Positions 1 through 17,252 of a DNA stretch of 64,000 nucleotides are shown piece after piece. Every line of letters begins with the position of its first letter. The stretch's first letter is position 1. Under the pieces are notes generated by a model. It ran no database searches, was not told where the DNA came from, and was given only the letters and a program-made list of their open reading frames with translations. This stretch comes from Thiohalobacter thiocyanaticus (GTDB taxonomy: Bacteria; Pseudomonadota; Gammaproteobacteria; Thiohalobacterales; Thiohalobacteraceae): assembly GCF_002356355.1 (NCBI RefSeq), contig NZ_AP018052.1:62001-126000 (forward strand). The letters run 5' to 3'. The translations under genes and the position numbers were made by a program.

Positions 1-1
1 C

Positions 2-697
<696 letters not shown>

Positions 698-714
698 AGG
701 GGGAGCACAAGGAA

Positions 715-1293
715 ATGGCACGCATCAATCTATTACCCTGGCGCGAGGAACTGCGCGCTCAGCAGCAGAAGGACTTCGTGGTCCAGGTGGTGCTGGCCGC
801 CGTGTTCGGCGCCGCCATCTGGGGGCTGTGGCACATGCAGATGGCCCAGACCATCGAGAACCAGAACAGCCGCAATGGTTTCCTCCAGGCCGAGATCAAG
901 AAACTGGACAAGGAAATCAAGGAAATCAACGATCTCGAAAAGACCAAGGCCAACCTGCTGGCACGCATGAACGTGATCCAGGAACTGCAGAGCAACCGCC
1001 CCATGAGCGTCCACCTGATGGACGAACTGGTGCGCACCCTGCCCGAAGGCGTGCATCTGACCAGGCTGCAGCAGAGCGAAACCAAGCTCAGCATCGACGG
1101 CGTGGCCCAGTCCAATGCGCGGGTCTCGGCCTACATGCGCAACATCGATGCCTCTGACTGGCTCGCCAATCCGGGGCTGCAGGTCATTGAGACCAGGAAG
1201 CAGGAACGCTCCCGCTCCGCCGAGTTCACCCTCACGGCGAAGCAGAAGAACGCCGACGCGGAAGCCAACAAGGATGCCGGGGGTGATTCATGA
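715..1293 (+). CDS. pilN: Type IV pilus inner membrane protein PilN
   Basis: 192 residues. The short N-terminus carries the conserved INLLPWREE motif that binds PilM. One membrane segment lies at about residues 22-41, followed by a charged coiled-coil (about 45-90) and a small periplasmic ferredoxin-like domain. PilN pairs with PilO to form the inner membrane alignment complex. An AAGGA-type ribosome site lies just before the ATG, and the 3' end overlaps pilO by four bases (ATGA), so translation is probably coupled. Confidence 0.94.
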   Translation: MARINLLPWREELRAQQQKDFVVQVVLAAVFGAAIWGLWHMQMAQTIENQNSRNGFLQAEIKKLDKEIKEINDLEKTKANLLARMNVIQELQSNRPMSVHLMDELVRTLPEGVHLTRLQQSETKLSIDGVAQSNARVSAYMRNIDASDWLANPGLQVIETRKQERSRSAEFTLTAKQKNADAEANKDAGGDS

Positions 1294-1907
1294 ACCTGGA
1301 TCTGAGCAAGATCAATGAACTCGACTTCAGCAACATACACAACTGGCCGCTGCCGGCGCGCATCTTCGTCATTGTGTTGGTGGCCGTGGCCGTGGCCTTC
1401 CTCGGTTACTGGTTCGACATCAAGGACCAGCAGGCCAACCTGCAGAAGGTCGAGCGCAAGGAACAGGAACTGAAGTCCGAGTTCGAGACCAAGGCGGCCA
1501 AGGCGGCCAATCTCGAGGCCTACAAGCAGCAGCTCGAAGAGATGCGCCAGAGCTTCGGTACCATGCTGCGCCAGCTGCCGAACAAGACCGAGGTCGCCGA
1601 ACTGCTGGTCGATGTCTCCCAGACCGGCCTGGCCAGCGGCCTCGAGTTCGAACTGTTCAAACCCGAGAACGAGATCCCCAGGGATTTCTATGCCGAACTG
1701 CCCATCAGCATCCGCGTACGCGGCAGCTATCACGAGTTCGGCAACTTCGTCAGCGGCGTGGCCGCGCTGCCCCGCATCGTCACCATTCATGACATCGGCA
1801 TTGCGCCGTCCAAGGATGGGCAGGAAAGCCAGGGCCAGCTGATCATGGAACTGACGGCCAAGACCTATCGCTACCTGGACGAGGATGAAGAGGAGGCGGG
1901 CAAGTGA
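1290..1907 (+). CDS. pilO: Type IV pilus inner membrane protein PilO
   Basis: 205 residues with one membrane segment (about 24-42, rich in Val/Ala/Leu), a coiled-coil to about residue 90 and a C-terminal periplasmic domain. PilO heterodimerises with PilN and contacts the lipoprotein PilP. It overlaps both neighbours by four bases, as is usual in this operon. Size and position match the family. Confidence 0.94.
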   Translation: MNLDLSKINELDFSNIHNWPLPARIFVIVLVAVAVAFLGYWFDIKDQQANLQKVERKEQELKSEFETKAAKAANLEAYKQQLEEMRQSFGTMLRQLPNKTEVAELLVDVSQTGLASGLEFELFKPENEIPRDFYAELPISIRVRGSYHEFGNFVSGVAALPRIVTIHDIGIAPSKDGQESQGQLIMELTAKTYRYLDEDEEEAGK

Positions 1908-2446
1908 AATTGACTATGGAACGCCCCGCCCGGATTGCCTGGCTGCTGAGTGTATCCGCACTGGTTGCCGCCTGCAGCGGCGGCCAGACCGATGATCTGC
2001 GCCAGTACGTGGACGAGGTGCGCGCGCGGCAGAATACACGCGTGGAGCCGCTGCCGGAGTTCAAACCCTACGAGACCTTTCTCTACCAGGCGACCGATCT
2101 GCGCAGCCCGTTCCGGCCCAGTGCCGGCGGCACCCCGGAAGACATTCTGACCGAACGCAGCGACAGCGGCGTGCGGCCCGACAGCAACCGGCCCCGCGAG
2201 GCGCTGGAGGCCTTCCCGCTGGATACCCTGCGCATGGTCGGCACCCTGGATCAGGGCGGCCAGTCCTGGGGACTGGTACGCGCCAACGACGGCACCATTC
2301 ACCGGGTTCAGCCGGGCAACTATCTGGGCCAGAACCACGGCAGGATCGCCAACATAACGGAATACGAAATCGAGTTAGTGGAAATCGTTCCGGACGGGCT
2401 GGGAGGCTGGATCGAACGCCAGGCCTCACTCGCGCTCAGTGAATGA
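1904..2446 (+). CDS. pilP: Type IV pilus lipoprotein PilP
   Basis: 180 residues. The signal peptide ends in a lipobox (LVAAC, acylated Cys24), so the protein is a lipoprotein. The C-terminal half holds the beta-sandwich domain that binds the N0/N1 domains of the PilQ secretin, while the unstructured N-terminal part contacts PilN/PilO. The ATG overlaps pilO by four bases. PilP bridges the inner membrane complex to the outer membrane pore. Confidence 0.93.
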   Translation: MKLTMERPARIAWLLSVSALVAACSGGQTDDLRQYVDEVRARQNTRVEPLPEFKPYETFLYQATDLRSPFRPSAGGTPEDILTERSDSGVRPDSNRPREALEAFPLDTLRMVGTLDQGGQSWGLVRANDGTIHRVQPGNYLGQNHGRIANITEYEIELVEIVPDGLGGWIERQASLALSE

Positions 2447-2465
2447 TCCCATGGGGGGAAACAGG

Positions 2466-4637
2466 ATGATCACAATGCACTTTGCCCATAACCGTCACAG
2501 CCGTCCGCAGGCCGCGACCAGAACGGATACCATCATGACCCGCTTGCATACCCTCCTGCTCGGCCTTGCCGTCCTGGTGTTCTCTCAGACACTGGCGGCC
2601 CAGACCAACGCCCTGCAGGGCGTGGATGTCTCGTCCCTGCCCGGCAACAAGGTGCAGATCACGCTGAACATGGCCGAACCGGCGGAAAAACCGCTGAGTT
2701 TCACCATCGACAACCCGGCCCGGATTGCGCTGGACCTCCCCAACACCAGCAATCAGCTGGGCACCAAATCGCAGAACATCGGCGTCGGCCTGGCCAAGAG
2801 CCTGACCGCCATCGAGGCCCAGGGACGCACCCGCGTGGTGTTCAACCTGGTGGAGACCGCGCCTTATGACCTGAAGAGCGAAGGCAACCGCATCGTGCTG
2901 ACCATCGGCACCAGCGGCCCGATCACCACCGCCTCCGGCACGGCCGCCGCCGCCAGCGAAGCGCCGAAGCCCGCAGCACGCAGCGCTGCAGCCGGCAGTC
3001 GCATCGAGAATGTCGATTTCCGCCGCGGCCCGGACGGCGAGGCACGGGTCATGATCCAGCTGTCCAACCCCAACATCCCGGTCGATATGCGCCAGGAGGC
3101 GGGCAAGGTGGTGCTGGACATTCACAACACCCAGCTGCCCGCAGAGCTGGAGCGGCGCCTGGACGTGATCGATTTCGCGACCCCGGTGCAGACCATCGAC
3201 ACCCGCAGCCGCGGCGACAACGTCCGCGTGACCATCGCACCGGAGGGCGAGTACGAACACATCGCCTACCAGTCCGACGACCTGTTCACGGTCGAGGTGC
3301 GCCAGGTCACCAAGGAAGAGCAGGAACAGCGCCGGCGCGAGGAGGTCGGCTACACCGGCCAGCGCCTGTCACTGAACTTCCAGGACATCGAGGTCCGCTC
3401 GGTGCTGCAGCTGATCGCCGACTTCACCAATACCAACATCGTGGTCAGTGACACCGTCAGCGGCAACATCACCCTGAGGCTGCAGAATGTGCCCTGGGAC
3501 CAGGCGCTGGACATCGTGCTCAAGACCAAGGGCCTGGCCATGCGCAAGAACGATGACGTGATCCTGGTCGCCCCCAGCGAGGAGCTGGCAGCACGCGAGA
3601 AGCTGGAACTGGAATCGCAGAAGCAGATCGAGGAACTGGCGCCGCTGTTCTCCGAATTCATCCAGGTCAACTACGCCAAGGCCGCCGACCTGGCCACGCT
3701 GCTCAAGGGCGAGGGCGGCGGGGAAGGCGCCAGCATCCTGTCCGAGCGCGGCTCGGTCACCATCGATCAGCGCACCAACACCCTGCTGGTCAAGGACACG
3801 GCCGAGCGGCTGGAGGACATCCGCCGGCTGATCACCAGCCTGGACATCCCGGTGCGGCAGGTGATGATCGAATCGCGCATCGTGATCGCCAATGACGACT
3901 TCGCCCGCGATCTCGGCGTCAAGCTCGGACTGACCAAGAACGACGTCTACCAGAACGAGACCCGCGGCATCATCGGCGGCGGCCTGCCCGGCGACCTGGC
4001 CCCTCCGGGCGGCGTGGTCGGCATCGAGAACCCCGCCGGCAGCGGCAACGAGGCCCTGATGGTCGACCTGCCTGTCGGCGATGCGGCAGGCGCACTCAAC
4101 CTGCTGGTCGGGCGCGTCGGCCGGGATCTCCTGCGCCTGGAACTGTCCGCCATGCAGGCCGAGGGTCGCGGCGAGGTGCTTTCCAACCCGCGCGTGATCA
4201 CCTCCAACCAGCATGAGGCCACCATTCAGCAGGGTGTTGAGATCCCCTACCAGGAGGCCTCTTCCAGCGGCGCGACCTCGGTCAGCTTCAAAGAAGCCGT
4301 GCTGGAACTCAACGTCACCCCGCAGATCACGCCCGACGACCGCATCATCATGGATCTGCGGGTGAGCAAGGACAGCGTCGGCCAGGTCTTCGCCGGCGTA
4401 CCCAGCATCAACACCCGCAATGTCGAAACCCAGGTGCTGGTCGACAACGGCGACACCGTGGTGCTCGGCGGAATCTATGAGCAGACCCTGCTCAACGAGG
4501 TCGACAAGGTGCCGTTCTTCGGCGACCTGCCCGGCGTGGGCGTGCTGTTCCGCCAGACCCGCAAGCAGGACGACAAGTCCGAACTGCTGATCTTCGTCAC
4601 CCCCAAGATCATCAAGCAGAGTCTGCGCGTCAACTGA
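2466..4637 (+). CDS. pilQ: Type IV pilus secretin PilQ
   Basis: Outer membrane secretin pore of the type IV pilus. From the ATG at 2466 the product is 723 residues: a long signal region, two AMIN domains that bind peptidoglycan (roughly 45-280), an STN/N0 domain (from about 297), an N1 domain, and the secretin barrel domain (about 460-720). The start is uncertain. 2466 follows a GGGGGGAAACAGG ribosome site. GTG 2439 would overlap pilP. ATG 2535 begins right before a textbook signal peptide ([17 protein letters not shown]) but has only a weak ribosome site. Confidence 0.93.
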   Translation: MITMHFAHNRHSRPQAATRTDTIMTRLHTLLLGLAVLVFSQTLAAQTNALQGVDVSSLPGNKVQITLNMAEPAEKPLSFTIDNPARIALDLPNTSNQLGTKSQNIGVGLAKSLTAIEAQGRTRVVFNLVETAPYDLKSEGNRIVLTIGTSGPITTASGTAAAASEAPKPAARSAAAGSRIENVDFRRGPDGEARVMIQLSNPNIPVDMRQEAGKVVLDIHNTQLPAELERRLDVIDFATPVQTIDTRSRGDNVRVTIAPEGEYEHIAYQSDDLFTVEVRQVTKEEQEQRRREEVGYTGQRLSLNFQDIEVRSVLQLIADFTNTNIVVSDTVSGNITLRLQNVPWDQALDIVLKTKGLAMRKNDDVILVAPSEELAAREKLELESQKQIEELAPLFSEFIQVNYAKAADLATLLKGEGGGEGASILSERGSVTIDQRTNTLLVKDTAERLEDIRRLITSLDIPVRQVMIESRIVIANDDFARDLGVKLGLTKNDVYQNETRGIIGGGLPGDLAPPGGVVGIENPAGSGNEALMVDLPVGDAAGALNLLVGRVGRDLLRLELSAMQAEGRGEVLSNPRVITSNQHEATIQQGVEIPYQEASSSGATSVSFKEAVLELNVTPQITPDDRIIMDLRVSKDSVGQVFAGVPSINTRNVETQVLVDNGDTVVLGGIYEQTLLNEVDKVPFFGDLPGVGVLFRQTRKQDDKSELLIFVTPKIIKQSLRVN

Positions 4638-4669
4638 CGCTTGCCCCTGTCAGGCTTTTCTGGCATACC

Positions 4670-4700
4670 TGCCCGGCATGAAAATGCCGGGCAATTTATT
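4670..4700 (+). terminator. Perfect hairpin at the pilQ/aroK junction
   Basis: A ten-base stem TGCCCGGCAT (4670-4679) closes on a GAAA tetraloop (4680-4683) with the exact complement at 4684-4693, followed by ATTTATTT. It could be an intrinsic terminator or attenuator for the pil operon. It also contains both possible aroK start codons (4678 and 4684), so it may control aroK translation. The stem and loop are seen directly; the function is inference. Confidence 0.6.
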
Positions 4701-5235
4701 TCTGGTCGGGCCGATGGGCGCCGGCAAATCCACCATCGGCCGCCAACTGGCGCGCAGTCTGCGCCGTGACTTTCTCGACAGCGACCGCGAGATCGAACTG
4801 CGCACCGGGGTGGACATCCCCTTCATCTTCGAAAAGGAAGGCGAGGAGGGCTTCCGCCGTCGCGAGGCGGAGGTCATCGACGAACTCACCCGCAAGCAGG
4901 GCATCGTGCTGGCCACCGGCGGCGGCGCCGTGACCCGCGAGGCCAACCGCCGCCACCTGGCCGGCCGCGGCACCGTGATCTACCTGCACACCTCCGTTGA
5001 CCAGCAACTGGCCCGCACGGCCCGCGACCGCAACCGGCCGCTGCTGCAGACCGAAGATCCGCGCGCGCGCCTGGAGGCGCTGATGGCCGAGCGCGAGCCC
5101 CTGTACCGCTCGCTGGCCAGCCTGGTGATCGAGACCGACGGGCGCAGCGTCAAGGACGTGGTACGCGAGATCGTGCAGCGGCTCGAACCCGGCTGTGGCA
5201 ACCGCCCCCGCGCCAACCACGACCGCCGCCGCTAG
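4678..5235 (+). CDS. aroK: Shikimate kinase
   Basis: Phosphorylates shikimate with ATP in the cytosolic pathway to chorismate. 185 residues, the usual size. The P-loop GPMGAGKST lies near residue 10, the shikimate-binding D-S-D and R region follows, and a GGG motif (ATGGGAV) is near residue 80. Residues 5-24 closely resemble AroK of other gammaproteobacteria. ATG 4678 gives [14 protein letters not shown] 4684 would remove two residues. Neither has a clear ribosome site and both lie in a hairpin. aroB follows after about 85 bases. Confidence 0.95.
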   Translation: MKMPGNLFLVGPMGAGKSTIGRQLARSLRRDFLDSDREIELRTGVDIPFIFEKEGEEGFRRREAEVIDELTRKQGIVLATGGGAVTREANRRHLAGRGTVIYLHTSVDQQLARTARDRNRPLLQTEDPRARLEALMAEREPLYRSLASLVIETDGRSVKDVVREIVQRLEPGCGNRPRANHDRRR

Positions 5236-5321
5236 TCCCCATTGACGCGCCCAATGGCTTTACTCGCGGCCGCCTCAGTCCGTATAGTGCTGAATTCGAG
5301 CACAAAAGACAGTTTAACCCG

Positions 5322-6404
5322 ATGAAAACCCTGTACGTCGAACTCGGCGAACGCAGCTACCCCATTCATATCGGTCCCGGCCTGCTCGGGCGCGCGGATC
5401 TGCTCCAGCCCGCCATCCACGGCCGCCAGGTGATGATCGTCACCAACGAGACCATCGCCCCGCTGTATCTGGCGGCGGCGCAGGCCGGGCTGTCCGGTTA
5501 TGACCTCCAGACCGTGATCCTGCCCGATGGCGAGCAGTACAAGAATCTGGACACTCTCAACCGTATCTATGACGCCCTGCTGGAACACCGCTTCAACCGC
5601 AAGTGCACCCTGGTCGCCCTCGGCGGCGGCGTGATCGGCGACCTGGCCGGCTTCGCCGCCGCCAGCTACCAGCGCGGGGTGGATTTCATCCAGATCCCCA
5701 CCACCCTGCTGGCCCAGGTGGATTCCTCGGTCGGCGGCAAGACCGGCGTCAACCACCCGCTGGGCAAGAACATGATCGGCGCCTTCCACCAGCCCAACTG
5801 CGTGCTGGCCGACACCGATACCCTGGCTACCCTGGATGACCGGCAACTGGCCGCCGGCCTGGCCGAGATCATCAAGTACGGCCTGATCCGCGACGCCGAC
5901 TTCTTCGCCTGGCTGGAGAAGAACATGGACCTGCTCACGGCGCGCGACACCGACGCCCTGATCTTCGCCATCGCCCGCTCCTGCCTGAACAAGGCCGAGG
6001 TGGTGGCCGCCGACGAGCGCGAAAGCGGCCAGCGCGCCCTGCTCAACCTGGGCCACACCTTCGGCCACGCCATCGAGACCGGCATGGGCTACGGCACCTG
6101 GCTGCATGGCGAGGCCGTGGGAACCGGCATGCTGCTGGCGGCGCAACTCTCGGCCCGCCAGGGCTGGCTCGATGCGGGCGAGGTCGAACGCATCGAGCAG
6201 CTGCTCACCCGGGCCGGTCTGCCGACCCGCATCCCGGGCGAGATGAGCACCCGACAGTTCCTGGACCTGATGGCGGTCGACAAGAAGGTCATGGACAGTG
6301 GCCTGCGGCTGGTGCTGCTGAAAGGCATAGGTGCGGCCGTGGTGAGCGGTGATTTCGACCCCGACCTGCTGCGTGCCACCCTGGACGCCGCCCATGCCGG
6401 GTGA
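5322..6404 (+). CDS. aroB: 3-dehydroquinate synthase
   Basis: Converts DAHP to 3-dehydroquinate, the second shikimate pathway step, using NAD and a divalent metal. 360 residues, full length. The NAD-binding [12 protein letters not shown], the substrate loop [16 protein letters not shown], and the metal ligands in [17 protein letters not shown] and [10 protein letters not shown] are all present. It sits between aroK and a dGTPase-like gene with only six bases to the latter. A TATAGT hexamer at 5283-5288 could serve as a local -10 box. Confidence 0.96.
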   Translation: MKTLYVELGERSYPIHIGPGLLGRADLLQPAIHGRQVMIVTNETIAPLYLAAAQAGLSGYDLQTVILPDGEQYKNLDTLNRIYDALLEHRFNRKCTLVALGGGVIGDLAGFAAASYQRGVDFIQIPTTLLAQVDSSVGGKTGVNHPLGKNMIGAFHQPNCVLADTDTLATLDDRQLAAGLAEIIKYGLIRDADFFAWLEKNMDLLTARDTDALIFAIARSCLNKAEVVAADERESGQRALLNLGHTFGHAIETGMGYGTWLHGEAVGTGMLLAAQLSARQGWLDAGEVERIEQLLTRAGLPTRIPGEMSTRQFLDLMAVDKKVMDSGLRLVLLKGIGAAVVSGDFDPDLLRATLDAAHAG

Positions 6405-6410
6405 GCGCAC

Positions 6411-7562
6411 ATGACCGGTTACGCCGCCTGCGCCGCCAGTGACGCCAATTCCCGCGGTCGCCGTCATCCGGAACCGCCCCCGAGCCATCGCAGCGAGTTC
6501 CAGCGCGACCGCGACCGCATCATCCACTCGGCCGCCTTCCGCCGGCTGGAATACAAGACCCAGGTCTTCGTCAATCACGAGGGCGACCTGTTCCGCACCC
6601 GCCTGACCCATTCCATCGAGGTGGCTCAGATTGCGCGCACCATCGCCCGGGCGCTGCAGCTCAACGAGGACCTGACCGAGACCATCGCCCTGGCCCATGA
6701 TCTGGGCCACACCCCCTTCGGCCATGCCGGCCAGGACGCGCTCAATGCCTGCATGAAGGACTACGGCGGCTTCGAGCACAACCTGCAATCGCTGCGGGTG
6801 GTCGATGAACTGGAGGAGCGCTATGCCGAATTCCGCGGCCTCAACCTCACCTTCGAGGCGCGCGAGGGCATCCTCAAGCACTGCTCCCTGCCGCAGGCCA
6901 GGCTGCTGGGCGAGATCGGCGAACGCTTTCTGAACAGACGCCAGCCCGGCCTGGAGGCCCAGCTGACCAACCTGGCCGACGAGATCGCCTACAACAGCCA
7001 CGACGTCGACGACGGCCTGCGCGCCGGCCTGATCACGCTGGAGCAGCTCAACGCCATCGACCTGTTCCGCGAACAGTATGAAGAAGTCCGGCGCCGCTAC
7101 CCGCAACTGCCCGAACGGCGCAGCATTCACGAGGTGGTCCGCCGCCTGATCAATTGCCAGGCCGTGGACCTGATCGAAACCAGCCGGGCCCGCCTGGACG
7201 CCGCCGCGCCGGCCGACATCGAGGCGGTGCGCGCACAGCCCGAGCCGCTGGTCGCCTTCAGCGACGGCATGCGCGAGAAGAACCTGGAACTCAAGCGGTT
7301 CCTGCGCAGCCAGCTCTACCGGCATTACCGCGTACATCGCATGACAGCCAAGGCCACGCGCGTGATCCAGGCATTGTTCACCGCCTTTTTCGACGACGTC
7401 CGCCTGATGCCGCAGGAAGCGCAGCACGCCTCCGCCGAACTGGCCGACCGGCAGGGCGAAGCCGGCCGCGCCCGCGCCGTGGCCGATTACATCGCCGGCA
7501 TGACCGACCGTTTCGCCATTGCGGAATACGAGAGGGTGTATAATCCCAAGGAACTCACGTGA
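6411..7562 (+). CDS. dgt: Deoxyguanosinetriphosphate triphosphohydrolase-like HD protein
   Basis: 383 residues, the length of the shorter dGTPase-like family rather than E. coli Dgt (about 505). The HD-domain metal ligands are seen in [12 protein letters not shown] and [13 protein letters not shown] (H...HD), with a later D in the NSHDVDDGL segment. Family members hydrolyse dNTPs to deoxynucleosides and triphosphate; the specificity here cannot be read. It starts six bases after aroB and is likely co-transcribed with it. Confidence 0.88.
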   Translation: MTGYAACAASDANSRGRRHPEPPPSHRSEFQRDRDRIIHSAAFRRLEYKTQVFVNHEGDLFRTRLTHSIEVAQIARTIARALQLNEDLTETIALAHDLGHTPFGHAGQDALNACMKDYGGFEHNLQSLRVVDELEERYAEFRGLNLTFEAREGILKHCSLPQARLLGEIGERFLNRRQPGLEAQLTNLADEIAYNSHDVDDGLRAGLITLEQLNAIDLFREQYEEVRRRYPQLPERRSIHEVVRRLINCQAVDLIETSRARLDAAAPADIEAVRAQPEPLVAFSDGMREKNLELKRFLRSQLYRHYRVHRMTAKATRVIQALFTAFFDDVRLMPQEAQHASAELADRQGEAGRARAVADYIAGMTDRFAIAEYERVYNPKELT

Positions 7563-7635
7563 GACGTGAGCAAGCATGCGCACTGAAGCCGGGCCGTCAA
7601 CTATAATTCCGCTTCACGCTCAACAACATCAAACC

Positions 7636-7887
7636 ATGCGCCTGTACATGCAGATACCCGCCGCCGACGGCAGCGCCCCGCGCTATTATCACCTGCACCT
7701 GCAGGAGGACCTGCTCGAGGGCTGGAACCTGGTGCGCGAATGGGGTCACCAGGGCGCCGGGGGCCGCGTGATCAAGGATCATTACCCCGACCACGATCAG
7801 GCCATGGAGGCGCTCATGCGCCTGCGTGACGAGCAGATCAGGCGCGGCTACCGCATTGTTTTCATCCAGGGACAGGAGCAGCCTTGA
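7636..7887 (+). CDS. Small WGR-domain protein
   Basis: 83 residues from ATG 7636; an ATG at 7576 would add 20 residues that do not look conserved. Nearly the whole protein is one WGR domain, with the hallmark VREWGHQGAGGRV, in which His replaces Arg of the W-G-R signature. WGR domains occur in PARPs and in bacterial MolR-type or stand-alone proteins and can bind nucleic acid. A TATAAT hexamer lies at 7602-7607, giving a possible own promoter. The stop overlaps the TTG start of the next gene, so the two are coupled. The exact role is unknown. Confidence 0.8.
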   Translation: MRLYMQIPAADGSAPRYYHLHLQEDLLEGWNLVREWGHQGAGGRVIKDHYPDHDQAMEALMRLRDEQIRRGYRIVFIQGQEQP

Positions 7888-9500
7888 ACGCGGACGCCTC
7901 ACAGCCGGACACACCGCCCGATTACGTCGCCGCACTGGACCTCGACTGCGACCCCTTTCAGGACCGCCATGAGGCGCGCTTCTTTTATGCCGACCCGGCA
8001 CTGATGCAGCGCCTGGACCTGCTCCAGCACCTGACACGCTTCAGCGAGCAACTGCTGTATGTGCGTGCACCGGCGGGCGCCGGCAAGACCATGCTGCGGC
8101 AGCAGCTGCAGCTGCGGGCCGCCGAACACTGGCGCCTGTGCCAGCTCGACGGCGCAGCGGTGAACACAGCCGCCGAGCTCTATGTGCAACTCTCACACTG
8201 CTACCCCGATGCCGCCGCCGAGAACACCGAACACTTCGGCTCCGACCTGATCCACTACTGTCTCGGGCTGCAGCAGGTCGGACAGCTGGCCGTGCTGGTC
8301 ATCGACAACGCCGAGCGCCTGCCCGCACCCGTACTCGAGGCCCTGCTGGGACTGGCCCGCTCCCCTGCCGAAACCCTCAAGGCCCTGCGCATCCTGATCT
8401 TCGCCACGCCCGAGCTCGATCCGACCCTGCAGTCGCTCAGCCTGAAAAGCCCGGGCGAGTCGCTGGTGCACACCCTGGACCTGCCGCCCTTCGACGAGCA
8501 GCAGAGCGCGGCCTACCTGATGTACCAGCTGGCCATCGCCGGCTATTCCGGCGACAGCCCCTTCAGCGCGACCGAGGTGCGGGCCATGCACAAGACGGCT
8601 GACGGCCGCCCCGGCGAACTCAACCGCCTGGCGCACGAAACCCTGCTGGAACAGGGGCTGCAGCGCGCTGCTGCCCGGCGGCCGGCCGGCCCGTCCCGGT
8701 CGCGGCGCGGGCGCTGGCTCACCGGGTACGCCCTGCTCGCCGTCGCCGGCATCGCCATCGGTCTCTGGCAGCTCGACACCCGCGCGCCGGCGCTGCCGGG
8801 CCTGGAGGAACAGACCCTGCAGCTGCCACCGGCCAACCCGCTCGCCGCCGGCATGGACACCCCGGCTCCGGGTCCGGATCCCGCCACCCCGAGTCCGCCG
8901 GACACGGAATCCGTATCCGAACCCGCGGATCCGGCGCAGGTCCCTGCGGCCGGTGAGACAACGGCCCTGGAGGCCGAGCCATCCCCGGCAGTACCGGCGC
9001 CTTCCGTCGGGGAGACACCGGCCGAGGCACCAGCGGCGCCCGCCCCGGAAGCCGCTGAGCCCGCGCCACCAGCGCCCCCGGAGCAGGCGACAGCACCCGC
9101 GCCGGAACCCCCGGCTGCGCAGGCCGCCCCGGCGCAAACACAGACCGAGGCTGCACCCGCGGCCGCTGCCCGGACGCGCGCATCCACCGATACTGACACC
9201 ACGCCTGCACCGGACTGGCTGACCGACCAGCCCGCGGGCCACTACACCCTGCAGCTGCTGGGCGCCCGCGACCCGGAGACGGTCGAGCGCTTCCTCGCCC
9301 GCCATGGGGACGAGGCCGAACTGCACGCGATTCGCACCTGGCGCAAGGCTGCCGCCTGGCACATCGTGGTCACGGGAAGCTACCCGGATCGCGCCGCCGC
9401 CACGGCGGCCCGCGAGGCCCTGCCCGCAGCGCTGCGCCAACTCCAGCCCTGGCCGCGGCGCTTCGATCAGATCCGCGCGGAACTGCCCCCGGACGAGTGA
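7884..9500 (+). CDS. damX: DamX-like AAA/SPOR-domain cell division protein
   Basis: 538 residues from a TTG start overlapping the previous stop (TTGA). The N-terminal part is an ExeA/AAA-type ATPase with Walker [11 protein letters not shown] (about residue 57) and Walker [12 protein letters not shown] membrane segment lies at about 277-295. A long Pro/Ala/Glu linker covers about 300-440, and a C-terminal SPOR domain covers about 458-535. SPOR domains bind denuded septal peptidoglycan. Position between aroB and gltB is the usual damX site, though E. coli DamX differs in its N-terminal domain. Confidence 0.85.
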   Translation: MNADASQPDTPPDYVAALDLDCDPFQDRHEARFFYADPALMQRLDLLQHLTRFSEQLLYVRAPAGAGKTMLRQQLQLRAAEHWRLCQLDGAAVNTAAELYVQLSHCYPDAAAENTEHFGSDLIHYCLGLQQVGQLAVLVIDNAERLPAPVLEALLGLARSPAETLKALRILIFATPELDPTLQSLSLKSPGESLVHTLDLPPFDEQQSAAYLMYQLAIAGYSGDSPFSATEVRAMHKTADGRPGELNRLAHETLLEQGLQRAAARRPAGPSRSRRGRWLTGYALLAVAGIAIGLWQLDTRAPALPGLEEQTLQLPPANPLAAGMDTPAPGPDPATPSPPDTESVSEPADPAQVPAAGETTALEAEPSPAVPAPSVGETPAEAPAAPAPEAAEPAPPAPPEQATAPAPEPPAAQAAPAQTQTEAAPAAAARTRASTDTDTTPAPDWLTDQPAGHYTLQLLGARDPETVERFLARHGDEAELHAIRTWRKAAAWHIVVTGSYPDRAAATAAREALPAALRQLQPWPRRFDQIRAELPPDE

Positions 9501-9556
9501 GGCGCCGGCCGGATTCCCCGCGCCACCGCGTCCGCCCATCCCTGCTCAATGTCGGT

Positions 9557-9585
9557 TTGAACCGCCTGATCGGCGGCGCTATACT
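9557..9585 (+). promoter_or_regulatory. Likely gltBD sigma-70 promoter
   Basis: TTGAAC (9557-9562) and TATACT (9580-9585) are separated by 17 bases, with four of six and five of six consensus matches. They lie about 155 bases before the gltB ATG in a 240-base gap after damX. The spacing makes this the best promoter in the region, but no start site is known. Confidence 0.6.
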
Positions 9586-9741
9586 TGCCGACCGCTCGGG
9601 GTTTGCCTATCGAATCAGGGCACAGGCAGACCCGTGTCCACGGATCCTGGCCCGCGTCGCTCACCCCAATCCAGAGCGATGCGGGCTTACCCCGCCGCGG
9701 TCATTCCACAGTCTTCGAATTGGATTGAGAGAGGTTCTGAC

Positions 9742-14376
<4,635 letters not shown>

Positions 14377-14380
14377 GTCT

Positions 14381-15832
<1,452 letters not shown>

Positions 15833-15839
15833 ATTTTTG

Positions 15840-16043
15840 AACCGCCAAGACGCCAAGATGGAGACCTAAACCGCCAAGGCGCCAAGCACGCCAAGGAATA
15901 CTGATCAATGCAGACTGGACCGATTAAACGCGGCTGACTGCACTGCGAATCACATACATGCTCTTGTTTTATAGTCTCCTGGCGTCCTTGGCGCCTTGGC
16001 GGTTTATCCATTTTCCTTGGCGCACTTGGCGTCTTGGCGGTTA
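15840..16043. repeat. Long inverted repeat of the CGCCAAG type
   Basis: Left block 15840-15896 carries repeated CCGCCAAG/ACGCCAAG units. Right block 15977-16043 carries the inverse (CTTGGCG) units. They enclose about 80 AT-richer bases. The right arm ends about ten bases before the hemE ATG. Similar unit-repeat inverted pairs, in a CGCAGAG version, occur at three other places in the window. The arms could fold into a large RNA or DNA hairpin. Confidence 0.75.
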
Positions 16044-16052
16044 ACTCACATT

Positions 16053-17117
16053 ATGTCAGAACTCAAGAACGATCGACTCATCAGGGCCCTGCTGCGCCAG
16101 CCGGTGGATGTCACGCCGGTATGGATGATGCGCCAGGCCGGGCGTTATCTGCCGGAGTACCGCGCCACGCGCGAGAAGGCGGGGGATTTTCTCACCCTGT
16201 GCAAGACGCCGGAACTGGCCTGCGAGGTCACCCTGCAGCCGCTGGAGCGGTTCCCGCTGGATGCCGCCATCCTGTTCTCCGATATCCTCACTGTCCCGGA
16301 CGCCATGGGACTGGGGCTGTATTTCGAGGAAGGCGAAGGCCCGCGCTTCAGCCGTCCGGTGCGCGACCAGGCCGCGGTCGAAGCATTGGGCGTACCCGAT
16401 CCGGAGCAGGAACTGGGCTATGTCATGGATGCCGTGCGGCTGATCCATCGCGAACTCGACGGCCGGGTTCCACTGATCGGCTTCAGCGGCAGCCCCTGGA
16501 CCCTGGCCACCTACATGGTGGAAGGCGGCACCAGCAAGGACTTCGCCCACATCAAGGGCATGATGTACGACCGTCCCGACCTGATGCATCAGCTGCTGGG
16601 TACGACGGCCGATGCCGTCACCCTCTATCTCAATGCCCAGATCCGGGCCGGCGCCCAGGCGGTGATGATCTTCGACACCTGGGGCGGCGCACTCAGCCCG
16701 GCCTGCTATCGCGAGTTCTCGCTCGGGTACATGGCGCGCATCGTTCAGGGCCTGGAGCGCAACCACGCCGGTCAGACCATCCCCGTGATCCTGTTCACCA
16801 AGAACGGCGGTCAGTGGCTCGAAGCCATGGCCGCTGCCGGCCCCGACGCCCTCGGCCTGGACTGGACCACCGATCTCGGCGAGGCGCGCCGGCGGGTGGG
16901 CGACCGGGTCGCCCTGCAGGGCAACATGGATCCGGCGGTGCTCTATGCCGCGCCCGCACGCATCGAAGCCGAAGTGGAACGGATACTGGCCGATTACGGC
17001 TCGGGCAGCGGCCATGTCTTCAACCTCGGCCACGGCATTCATCCCCGGATCGACCCGGACCACGCCGCCGCCATGATCGAGGCCGTGCACCGGCTCAGCC
17101 CCGCCTACCACAGCTGA
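16053..17117 (+). CDS. hemE: Uroporphyrinogen decarboxylase
   Basis: Decarboxylates uroporphyrinogen III to coproporphyrinogen III in cytosolic haem synthesis. 354 residues, full length. The family signature [12 protein letters not shown] and the substrate-binding [17 protein letters not shown] are present, as is the active-site Asp region ILFSDIL. ATG 16053 is chosen because the family begins just before [10 protein letters not shown]; upstream sequence in the frame is repeat DNA. No clear ribosome site precedes it. Confidence 0.96.
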   Translation: MSELKNDRLIRALLRQPVDVTPVWMMRQAGRYLPEYRATREKAGDFLTLCKTPELACEVTLQPLERFPLDAAILFSDILTVPDAMGLGLYFEEGEGPRFSRPVRDQAAVEALGVPDPEQELGYVMDAVRLIHRELDGRVPLIGFSGSPWTLATYMVEGGTSKDFAHIKGMMYDRPDLMHQLLGTTADAVTLYLNAQIRAGAQAVMIFDTWGGALSPACYREFSLGYMARIVQGLERNHAGQTIPVILFTKNGGQWLEAMAAAGPDALGLDWTTDLGEARRRVGDRVALQGNMDPAVLYAAPARIEAEVERILADYGSGSGHVFNLGHGIHPRIDPDHAAAMIEAVHRLSPAYHS

Positions 17118-17160
17118 CACCCGCCATCGTACGCACGGACCACAACCACATAAAACATGT

Positions 17161-17182
17161 CTGTAAAAGGCCTTTTATACAG
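17161..17182. promoter_or_regulatory. Palindrome between hemE and the GGDEF-EAL gene
   Basis: AAAAGGCCTTTT (17165-17176) is a perfect palindrome flanked by CTGT and ACAG with a two-base asymmetry. A TACAAT hexamer follows at 17203-17208, about 45 bases before the next gene. It may be an operator or a weak hairpin at the end of hemE. The function is not shown by the sequence. Confidence 0.35.
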
Positions 17183-17252
17183 CCAACTGCCCGAAAAGCC
17201 ATTACAATCTGGTGACTCCTGCAGCAGAACCCACTGACAGCGGAAATCCGTT

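Noticed and set aside
5232-7583. A 783-codon minus-strand frame over aroB and dgt
   Set aside because: It is antisense to two genes with clear catalytic motifs and has no recognisable protein features.
9304-9741. N-terminal extension of GltB
   Set aside because: The frame overlaps damX and lacks conserved residues. The ATG at 9742 places the nucleophile Cys where the family expects it and has a ribosome site.
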